From Candidatus Uhrbacteria bacterium RIFCSPHIGHO2_02_FULL_53_13 (GTDB lineage: Bacteria; Patescibacteriota; Patescibacteriia; UBA9934; UBA11717): 31,288 nt of DNA. The first letter of the stretch is position 1. Each line of letters opens with the position of its first letter. Where the stretch lies: positions 1 to 31,288 of the forward strand of contig MGDX01000028.1 in the NCBI GenBank assembly GCA_001791035.1. The letters run 5' to 3'. The notes under the pieces were generated by a model. The model ran no database searches. It was given only the letters and a program-made list of their open reading frames with translations, and was not told where the DNA came from. Below, one piece after another: positions 25,033-31,288 of this stretch. Position numbers and translations under genes: made by a program.

Positions 25033-26176
25033 ACAGATCGATCCCACGAAGACGCGCGTTCTGAAAAGCTCGAGCAAGTATTTGATTTTTTCCTGTGAGG
25101 CGGGCGGAACATCCTTTGTGATCAAAATAGCTCATACGCATCACGAGCAACTCACGCGCGAAGTGGAACGGATTCAATCTTTGAAACAAGCCTATCCTGT
25201 GCTCGGGCGCCGTCTCCCTTCCATTGTGGCATCGGGCGCCATCCCAACAGGTTTACATGCCGGTAAGGCTTACTACGCGCAAGAATATCTTTCCGGAAAA
25301 ACATTTTCCCATGTTCTTCAGAGTGGATTGGTGCCTTCTGCCACGTTTTCAAAAGCGGTAAGCACGCTCGTTCGCACGTTGTGCGACCTGACGCTTGAAC
25401 ATCAATGCGACGAAGCATTTTACGGACAATCCGGTTCCTTTTTACGAGAGGCCGTGATCGGCGCCTATCGGCAGGCCGTGGCGTTTCCTCATATCAATCA
25501 CGTGGATCAGTGCGAGGACCTCGTCATCAATGGCACGCGTATGGCACCGCTGAAAGATGTGCTCCAACGCATCGTCTCTTCACCCATCTTGGCACGTATT
25601 GAACGCGGGCCGTCGTGCATCTCATCGCTCGGGCATTGGAATTTTCACGGGGACAACATCCTCCTCGAGTCCGTTGAACGTGCGGCAGATGTTCGCGTTA
25701 TTGATCCGGACACAAAAATCGAACAGGGAGACCCGCTTTTTGGATTGGCTCGATTTTTTTATACGTTCCCTCACGACACGGCGGATTATGGGCAGTATGT
25801 CATTCACTCGTCGATGATGACGCGACTGCAAACAGGAACGGCCGATATGGACATCACCTGTCTTTGGCCGCACGTGGTCTATGAGCAGTATCAAATATTT
25901 TCGCGAGCGTTTCTGGATGCTCAAGAACTCATCTCTTTGGACGCGAGATTTGCCGATGAACGTCTGCGGGCGCGTTTGATACTCAACATGCTGTTGTGTC
26001 TCCTGCGTGGTGTTAGCGCCAACTACGATGAAGCGATTGAGTTTGTGGAAGGGAGCGGTACGGCCTTTCGCCACAAGGGAATCTTTTTCTACTTGCAAGC
26101 CTGTCTTTTTGCCTCTACCATTCTTGAAAAAGAAGTCATGAAGATTTCGCATCATGAAACGGCGTATGTTGGATAA
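25016..26176 (+). CDS. Aminoglycoside-phosphotransferase-fold protein, altered active site
   Basis: The 386-residue protein begins with a kinase-like N-lobe (TSFVIKIAHTHHEQLTREVERI, where Lys37 and Glu would form the salt bridge) and has a catalytic-loop equivalent GHWNFHGDNILLE. Against the canonical H-G-D-x-x-x-x-N, the catalytic Asp is replaced by Asn209, while Asn214 and the later metal-binding VIDPDT are kept. It may be a phosphotransferase with unusual chemistry or a non-catalytic protein. It starts 17 bases inside the GAPDH-like gene, so the pair are tightly linked. Family APH/choline kinase is likely; substrate unknown. Confidence 0.7.
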   Translation: MSFPFEQIDPTKTRVLKSSSKYLIFSCEAGGTSFVIKIAHTHHEQLTREVERIQSLKQAYPVLGRRLPSIVASGAIPTGLHAGKAYYAQEYLSGKTFSHVLQSGLVPSATFSKAVSTLVRTLCDLTLEHQCDEAFYGQSGSFLREAVIGAYRQAVAFPHINHVDQCEDLVINGTRMAPLKDVLQRIVSSPILARIERGPSCISSLGHWNFHGDNILLESVERAADVRVIDPDTKIEQGDPLFGLARFFYTFPHDTADYGQYVIHSSMMTRLQTGTADMDITCLWPHVVYEQYQIFSRAFLDAQELISLDARFADERLRARLILNMLLCLLRGVSANYDEAIEFVEGSGTAFRHKGIFFYLQACLFASTILEKEVMKISHHETAYVG

Positions 26177-26933
26177 TGCGATATTAACGAACGTGTTTTC
26201 AAATAGAACCGCGCTGGTGACGGGGGCGAGCAAGGGGATTGGTCGGGCGGTTGTTATGTCACTCGCATCACAGGGAGCACATGTGTTGTTTACGTATCGT
26301 ACGAACGATAACTCGGTGGTGACTCTCAAAGAGTGGGCGCGTACCAAGCACGTTCAGGTGACGGGCGTGTTGTGTGATCACACGGATGCCTTTTCTGATG
26401 CCGATCTGCGAGCGGCCATAGTTGACGTTGGCAGACTCGATATTCTCGTGAATAACGTCGGGGATGTTGTCAAGAGAGCGACGTTTGAAGAGAGTGACGA
26501 TCATCTTTGGCGCGCCGCTGTAGAAATCAATCTTATGGCTCCTGTTCACATCACGCGTCTGTGTCTTCCGTGGCTTGCGCGTTCAGATCGAGCGGCGATT
26601 GTGAACGTGTCGTCCATTGCCGGATGCCATGGGGGAAGCGGCGACTCTTTACACTACGCCTCCGCAAAAGGAGCGCTCAACATATTCACCAAAGGACTGG
26701 CCAAGGAGTTGGCTCTAAAAGGCATTCGCGTAAACGGAGTTGCTCCTTCGGCGATTGACACCGATTTTCAGACGAGGCACTCTTCGCCGGAACGCGTGGC
26801 GCGCGTGGTGGCGGGAACGCCCATGGGACGCATGGGAACGGCGCAAGAAGTCGCCGATGTGGTCGTGTTCTTGGCATCGGATGGAGCGAGCTACATCTCG
26901 GGAGAAACGATCCTCATTGCCGGTGGACGCTAG
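26154..26933 (+). CDS. Short-chain dehydrogenase/reductase (FabG-like)
   Basis: The 259-residue classical SDR has TGASKGIG (23-30), NNVGD, the catalytic Ser in NVSSIAG, and Tyr168-Lys172 (YASAK). The length and C-terminal VVFLASDGASYISGETILIAGG are those of FabG-like reductases. In this operon it would reduce a keto group on a sugar or on its substituent. The start lies within the preceding gene; ATG 26166 is an alternative. It ends one base before the deacetylase gene. Confidence 0.88.
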   Translation: MKRRMLDNAILTNVFSNRTALVTGASKGIGRAVVMSLASQGAHVLFTYRTNDNSVVTLKEWARTKHVQVTGVLCDHTDAFSDADLRAAIVDVGRLDILVNNVGDVVKRATFEESDDHLWRAAVEINLMAPVHITRLCLPWLARSDRAAIVNVSSIAGCHGGSGDSLHYASAKGALNIFTKGLAKELALKGIRVNGVAPSAIDTDFQTRHSSPERVARVVAGTPMGRMGTAQEVADVVVFLASDGASYISGETILIAGGR

Positions 26934-26934
26934 T

Positions 26935-27627
26935 ATGCCATTCCACGTACAACGCGTACTCGTCGTTGCCGCGCATCCGGATGATGAAGTGCTTGGGTGC
27001 GGAGCGACGATAGCAAAACTCGTGCAGGCCGGCGTTGAAGTGTTCTGTTGTATTTTAGGTGAAGGGCCGCTTTCGCGTTATGCGGATCGCGCGAGGGGAT
27101 CACAAGAGAAAGATGTCGCTCACGTGAACACGTTTACGAAGAACGCTGCACAGATTCTTGGAACCAAAAAAACATTTACGTTCCATTTCCCGGATAATCA
27201 ATTTGATTCCGTCCCGCTCCTTCAGATGGTGCGAGACATTGAACGCGTGAAGCAAGAGGTTCAGCCGGAAGTGATCTTCACGCACAGCGTCGCCGACCTC
27301 AACGTGGATCATGTCCAAACGCATCGTGCGGTTGTGACAGCTTGTCGTCCTATGGAAGGCGATCGGCTTCATGGGCTCTACGCGTTTGAAATCGCGTCCT
27401 CGACGGAGTGGAATATTCCTCAGACGTTTTCGCCGACGCTGTTTGTTGATGTGCATAAAACTCTTGACGCAAAAATCGAAGCGATGAAGTGCTATGAAAC
27501 GGAACTGCGCCCGTTTCCGCATCCGCGTTCTGAAGAAGGATTGCGTGCCATGGCGACGGTTCGCGGAGCTACGGCTGGGTATCAAGCGGCCGAGGCGTTT
27601 GAGACTCTGCGTATCCGACAGGGATGA
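26935..27627 (+). CDS. PIG-L/LmbE family N-deacetylase
   Basis: This 230-residue protein carries the zinc motif AAHPDDEVLG (His14, Asp16-Asp17) and the downstream NVDHVQTHRAV (Asp125, His126, His130) of PIG-L deacetylases, which remove acetyl from N-acetyl sugars. ATG 26935 follows the SDR stop by one base. With the formyltransferase that follows after a 200-bp gap, it suggests exchange of an N-acetyl for an N-formyl group on the sugar or glycan. Confidence 0.87.
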   Translation: MPFHVQRVLVVAAHPDDEVLGCGATIAKLVQAGVEVFCCILGEGPLSRYADRARGSQEKDVAHVNTFTKNAAQILGTKKTFTFHFPDNQFDSVPLLQMVRDIERVKQEVQPEVIFTHSVADLNVDHVQTHRAVVTACRPMEGDRLHGLYAFEIASSTEWNIPQTFSPTLFVDVHKTLDAKIEAMKCYETELRPFPHPRSEEGLRAMATVRGATAGYQAAEAFETLRIRQG

Positions 27628-27828
27628 TGACTATTGGGACCTCTGAAAAAGTTCATCACGGCTCCACTGCGGCAGGATCCGTCCCGTCATCTCGGTCCTA
27701 TTTCTAACCGATATGTCCATATCGCCTTCAAAACCGAACAGTCCCTAAAGCGACGGAACAAATCCTGCTCGCATCGGACTCGCTACTCTGACTTTTACAG
27801 AGATCCCTATTGACCTGAACGTATCCTT
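27628..27828 (+). other. 201-bp gap in the glycan operon
   Basis: No gene or convincing promoter is visible. GAACAGTCCCT at 27736-27746 matches the end of the hairpin element inserted in the 23S gene (3662-3823) and could be the remnant of a related element, but no matching left end is found. The next gene may depend on read-through. Confidence 0.35.
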
Positions 27829-28842
27829 ATGCAATTTGGCGAACTGAACAACTTGATTCTCTTTGGAGGCGGACAGCGGCTCGTCAATTTTTTGTCCGTG
27901 GCGAAAGACTTTTCTGCCATCGTCTTTTCGTCGCCGCGATTTTTGCAGGCGCCTCTTGACGATGAGCCTTGTACGGTCGAGGAGTATTTCAAAAAAGAGG
28001 GTATTGCGTACTTGAACATCACTCGCATCGCGGACGTGGACATTCATGCGTATGTGAACAACAAGACGCTGGGAATTTCCTTCGGAGCGCCGTGGATTTT
28101 TAAGCAGGATTTTTTGGATGTGTTCGAGGGGCGGATCATCAACGGTCATGGTACGCGATTGCCAAAAAACCGCGGAGGCGCGAGCTTCTCATGGCAGATT
28201 ATGCGGCAGGATCGCACGGGATGCCATTTGTTTCACCTCATTGATGGAGGGATTGATACCGGAGACATTGTGGCGATGCGTCCGTACGAATTTCCGATGG
28301 ATTGCCGAACGCCAAAGGCGTACAAAGATTATCACCAACAAACGGAGCTCGCATTCTTTGAGGATGTTGTTTTAAAATTGAAACAGAATTTTGACTTTCC
28401 ATTACAGAAGCAGGATGAAACCGTGAGTACGTACTACCCGCGCCTTTCCACGGAGCGTCACGGTTGGATTGATTGGAGTTGGTGCGCGCAAGACATTGAG
28501 CGATTCATCTGTGCGTTCGACGAGCCGTTCATGGGTGCCTCCACATGGTTAGATGGGCAACGCGTGTTTTTGAAATCAGTACGCGTGGATCTGTCGGAGG
28601 GCGCGTTCCACCCTTTTATGAGTGGGTTGGTGTATCGCGTGACGCCCGAGCGTATTTTTGTTGCCGCAAACGACGCATCGCTTACGGTGGAATCGTTGAC
28701 GAACGGTCAAGGGGAGGATTGGAAGCGGCACGCCAAAATTGGCTCTCGTTTTGTAACTTCGGCCACGATGTTGGATGAGGCGAGAGCCTTTCGCGCCATC
28801 TATACTCCCGTCGGTCTCAAAGAAGCCCCCCATGAATCCTAA
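27829..28842 (+). CDS. Formyltransferase of the Fmt/sugar N-formyltransferase family
   Basis: The 337-residue protein holds the 10-formyl-THF transferase motifs: Asn105 and His107 in INGHGTRLPKNRGG, and Asp143 in DGGIDTGDIV. It lacks the C-terminal domain and length of typical initiator-tRNA Fmt, and its position in the operon favours transfer of a formyl group to an amino sugar. A C-terminal part of about 100 residues (from about 230) is of unknown fold. The ATG is preceded by the only gap of note in the operon, in which I see no promoter of quality. It overlaps the next gene by 11 bases. Confidence 0.82.
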   Translation: MQFGELNNLILFGGGQRLVNFLSVAKDFSAIVFSSPRFLQAPLDDEPCTVEEYFKKEGIAYLNITRIADVDIHAYVNNKTLGISFGAPWIFKQDFLDVFEGRIINGHGTRLPKNRGGASFSWQIMRQDRTGCHLFHLIDGGIDTGDIVAMRPYEFPMDCRTPKAYKDYHQQTELAFFEDVVLKLKQNFDFPLQKQDETVSTYYPRLSTERHGWIDWSWCAQDIERFICAFDEPFMGASTWLDGQRVFLKSVRVDLSEGAFHPFMSGLVYRVTPERIFVAANDASLTVESLTNGQGEDWKRHAKIGSRFVTSATMLDEARAFRAIYTPVGLKEAPHES

Positions 28843-30424
28843 GATATTTCCGGTAGATATTTGGTCGGCAAAACAGCTTGGCATTGAGGAATGGCAAGAA
28901 AACTTTTTTTGGCCGGTGAGTGATGAGGAATATGTTCAATTATGTCAGGACGTTCTTTCCGTGTGGCGCCAAAGGATTGACGCAGAGCCTCAACATGTTG
29001 GAGATGCGGTTTTGGTCAAGTCAAATATCGTCACGGACTGTCAACACGAGTTACATGCTTTGTGGGTGTTACAGCGCCTTGCCGAAAGCGGGCACCGCCC
29101 ATTGTATACGGAACGCTCTCTCTGGTATCGAAGATTATCGGAGCATTCAACAGAGGAAGCCGTTGACGTGCCGGTGAATCGCATGGTCAATGAGTGCACG
29201 CTTCCCCGTAGTCTTTTTTTCCTTCGAGCGATTAAGCGCGCGATACGAGCATGGCGCTTTAATCTCTCGGCGGGAAAAATGTACTCGGCATCCACGGTGT
29301 ATGTCTTTGGTGTTCCAAGCGGCATGGTTGCAGAATATGCCAAATCGTTGCCCGAATGGGTACATTTGAGCTATCAAGAAGATTGGCTTGCACACGATTC
29401 TGCGACGTCCGCGTTTGATGAAAAAACCGCTCGCGATGCGGCATCCGCATTCGTTTCAGAAATGGTGGAGAGAGCTCGGCAACGCGGGATCGTGGTTTCG
29501 GACGCTCACCAACGTCGTTTTATCTCGCGTGTGGCCGGTGAACTGTTGGATGCTTCAGAGACTCTTGAGCGCATGTCGTCGCGTGTCGCTCAGAAAGGCC
29601 GCGTGCATGTGTTGACGCCTACCCTCAACGATCCGTTTGCGCGCTCGCTCGCCATACAGGTTAGAGCGCACGGAGGCTCTGTGACGGGATTCGCTCATGG
29701 CGGTTCCATTGGAATGTTTGACACACCGTTTCTTTCGATGTCGGAGTTTGCTCTCGCGGATGAGTTTATGACCTATACGGAGGCAAGCGTTTCTCTGTTT
29801 CAGGAACTTCATGATCGGTATGCTTCTCCCCGCAATCACCGTACGCAGATTCGATCGGCGCACTCCAATCTCTTTCGTCGCGCATGGGATGACGGTCAAA
29901 GGCAGGTGACTCCCACATCCATAAAACGTGTGATGCTGTTGGGATTCCCCTACAATCCATGGCGTAAACCGCAAAGCCCCGGAGGCCTGGCTCTCCTGCA
30001 TGTCGACATGGAACGGCGTCTTGTGAATGCTCTGTCTCAGCAGGGATACGAAGTGTTGTATAAAGTGCATCCGGACAGGCGCGAAGAGGCCGCGGGAATT
30101 TTTGATGACAAAGCACACGTCGTGCTTGGAGAGTTTCGTGATTGTGTGGACCAAGCGGATGCGATTGTGATTGGGAGCTTAAGAACGACGGCTCTTCCGT
30201 ACGCGTTGTGTACGCAAAAACCGGTGATCGCTCTCTCCATTCATGGCGATACACTCATGCATGCAGAGGCAAAGGCGGTGCTTCAACAGCGGTGTGTGTT
30301 GCTTGAAACCGATTTTGATGATCGCAACCGCATCATTCCACCGATCGAAGCCCTGGTGAAGGCTCTTCAAAAACCGTTTGTGGCACCGCAAGCTGATTTT
30401 ATTGAGCAATACCTGATTCCGTGA
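28832..30424 (+). CDS. Putative surface-glycan transferase (GT-B/CDP-glycerol transferase-like)
   Basis: The 530-residue protein is not firmly recognised. There are no membrane segments. The middle has HVLTPTLNDPFARSLAIQ then GFAHGGSIGMF, and the C-terminal part reads as a GT-B-like nucleotide-binding half: VMLLGFPYNPW, VLYKVHPDRREE, a buried acidic ADAIVIGSLRTTALPYALCTQKPVIAL. This recalls CDP-glycerol glycerophosphotransferase and KpsC/KpsS-type capsule proteins that act on the lipid-linked glycan. It would transfer sugar or phosphate units. ATG 28832 is preferred to a farther upstream in-frame start because it lies at the end of the previous gene. Confidence 0.55.
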   Translation: MNPKIFPVDIWSAKQLGIEEWQENFFWPVSDEEYVQLCQDVLSVWRQRIDAEPQHVGDAVLVKSNIVTDCQHELHALWVLQRLAESGHRPLYTERSLWYRRLSEHSTEEAVDVPVNRMVNECTLPRSLFFLRAIKRAIRAWRFNLSAGKMYSASTVYVFGVPSGMVAEYAKSLPEWVHLSYQEDWLAHDSATSAFDEKTARDAASAFVSEMVERARQRGIVVSDAHQRRFISRVAGELLDASETLERMSSRVAQKGRVHVLTPTLNDPFARSLAIQVRAHGGSVTGFAHGGSIGMFDTPFLSMSEFALADEFMTYTEASVSLFQELHDRYASPRNHRTQIRSAHSNLFRRAWDDGQRQVTPTSIKRVMLLGFPYNPWRKPQSPGGLALLHVDMERRLVNALSQQGYEVLYKVHPDRREEAAGIFDDKAHVVLGEFRDCVDQADAIVIGSLRTTALPYALCTQKPVIALSIHGDTLMHAEAKAVLQQRCVLLETDFDDRNRIIPPIEALVKALQKPFVAPQADFIEQYLIP

Positions 30425-30442
30425 TACCTTTTTGCATAACTC

Positions 30443-31288
30443 ATGTCACCTGAACGAATCTCAAAACCTGAACGAGGAAGCGTGCGCGATTTTTTTTCGT
30501 ATTTTCGTCTTTTTTTGTCTCTCGCTCAATGGAAATTTTCCTTATTGTTGCTTCTGTTTTTATCCGTTGGTTTATTTGATGGAATTGGCATCGTGATGTT
30601 CTTTCCGCTGTTGGAGCAGATGCAGGTTGGGAGCCGTGCAGAATCGAATGGACTCCTCGATGTGTTTGCGGCGGTTCTGTCATGGCTCGGCTTGTCCAGT
30701 TTTGGCGGGATTCTGATGTTTATCGTGGTCGTGTTTGTGTTCAAGTTTTTTGCGTCGTTTGGACAAACCGTAGCCGTGACTCGTATTGCGCGTGATTTGT
30801 ACCGTGAGCTTGCGCAAAGATTATTGGTGGGTATCAGTGCCGCGGATTATGCGAAAATGTACCTTAAAACGTCCACCGGATTTGTTGCTAACGCTTTGAC
30901 ACGCGAAATACGTGTCTTTTTGGCCGCATTTAGTCATTATGCTGGAATTTTGGCTGGCGCCGTGTTTGTTCTTGTCTATCTCGCGTTTTCATTTTTACTT
31001 GATCCATGGATCACGCTCTTTGCGGTCGTCATCGGAGGGCTCCTCTTTTTTGCTCTGCGTACACTGACGTGGATCAGTCGCCGCGAGGGCATAGAGGTCA
31101 CGCGAGTTTCAGGGGTCTACCAAGAGGTCGTGGTTCAATTTATGCAGTACTATAAATATCTCAAAGCCACTCATCGGTTTCCGAGAGTGGCTGCACACGC
31201 GAGTACCGTTGTCAACGAGATGACGCGCGCACAAGAAAAATTAAGCGTCATTGGCGGGTTCATTCATGCCATCCCCGAACCGATTGCC
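30443..31288 (+). CDS. ABC transporter, membrane domain of a lipid-glycan flippase (partial)
   Basis: The frame opens at ATG 30443 and is open to the window end (282 codons). After a basic N-terminus it shows membrane segments at about residues 32-54, 82-105, 165-190 and 190-212, with the FLSVGLFDGIGIVMFFPLLEQM first helix and VSGVYQEVVVQFMQYYKYLKA coupling region typical of type IV ABC exporters of the MsbA/PglK group. The ATP-binding domain should lie beyond the edge. Its place after the glycan genes suggests export of the lipid-linked product. Confidence 0.82.
   Translation, partial: MSPERISKPERGSVRDFFSYFRLFLSLAQWKFSLLLLLFLSVGLFDGIGIVMFFPLLEQMQVGSRAESNGLLDVFAAVLSWLGLSSFGGILMFIVVVFVFKFFASFGQTVAVTRIARDLYRELAQRLLVGISAADYAKMYLKTSTGFVANALTREIRVFLAAFSHYAGILAGAVFVLVYLAFSFLLDPWITLFAVVIGGLLFFALRTLTWISRREGIEVTRVSGVYQEVVVQFMQYYKYLKATHRFPRVAAHASTVVNEMTRAQEKLSVIGGFIHAIPEPIA

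Noticed and set aside
27628..27828. Possible copy of the 23S hairpin element in the operon gap
   Set aside because: Only an 11-base match to one end is visible; no inverted partner or long palindrome could be found.

Overview
The window is one strand-biased stretch (every gene lies on the + strand) of what is most likely a Patescibacteria (Candidate Phyla Radiation) chromosome or MAG contig of moderate GC. This placement is an inference. It rests on a 23S rRNA gene interrupted by three group I introns (one encoding a LAGLIDADG homing endonuclease), a 23S-5S pair with no 16S or tRNA immediately upstream, very compact gene packing with few Shine-Dalgarno sites, and diverged versions of familiar enzymes. 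I cannot place the lineage further.

Layout. 1-2242: the tail of an unidentified protein, then a large protein joining an HExxH metallopeptidase-like domain to a von Willebrand A domain. 2243-7860: a 23S-5S rRNA unit with its own consensus promoter (TTGACA-17-TACAAT). Its mature 23S ends are brought together by a perfect 19-bp processing stem. The 23S gene (about 4.5 kb) carries introns after E. coli positions 1931, 1951 and 2511. The first two flank an exon of only 20 nt. A 162-nt inserted hairpin lies near E. coli position 845. The 23S-5S spacer is a string of long imperfect hairpins, two of them a diverged tandem duplication. 5S rRNA and a terminator follow. 7882-8240: a small two-helix membrane protein, then two terminator-like hairpins, the second of which holds the ribosome binding site of a five-codon leader ORF coupled to the next gene.

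8255-31288: one apparently continuous operon of more than 20 genes for surface-glycan synthesis. Nearly all junctions overlap or are within a few bases, often as ATGA. It starts with nucleotide-sugar genes (UDP-glucose dehydrogenase, UDP-glucuronate 4-epimerase-like, a second UDP-sugar dehydrogenase), GtrA and a HIT protein. Next comes a three-gene module whose sequence signatures are those of ATP-citrate lyase (SucC-like, SucD-like and citrate-synthase-like parts as separate proteins), which could supply acetyl-CoA and oxaloacetate. A nonulosonic (pseudaminic/legionaminic-type) acid pathway follows: PseB, PseC, a class III aminotransferase, an aldo/keto reductase, a DUF218/YdcF-like protein, a PseH-like acetyltransferase, an SpsF-type cytidylyltransferase and a NeuB/PseI synthase. 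A recognisable PseG hydrolase is missing.

The last third is a tailoring set: an ATP-grasp ligase, a highly diverged GAPDH-like dehydrogenase, an aminoglycoside-phosphotransferase-fold protein with an Asn at the catalytic Asp position, an SDR, a PIG-L deacetylase, a formyltransferase, a large putative GT-B-like transferase, and an ABC flippase truncated by the window end. My reading, as inference, is that the operon builds and exports a nonulosonic-acid-containing glycan whose amino groups are altered (deacetylation then formylation, perhaps an amide-linked substituent) and brings its own acetyl-CoA source.
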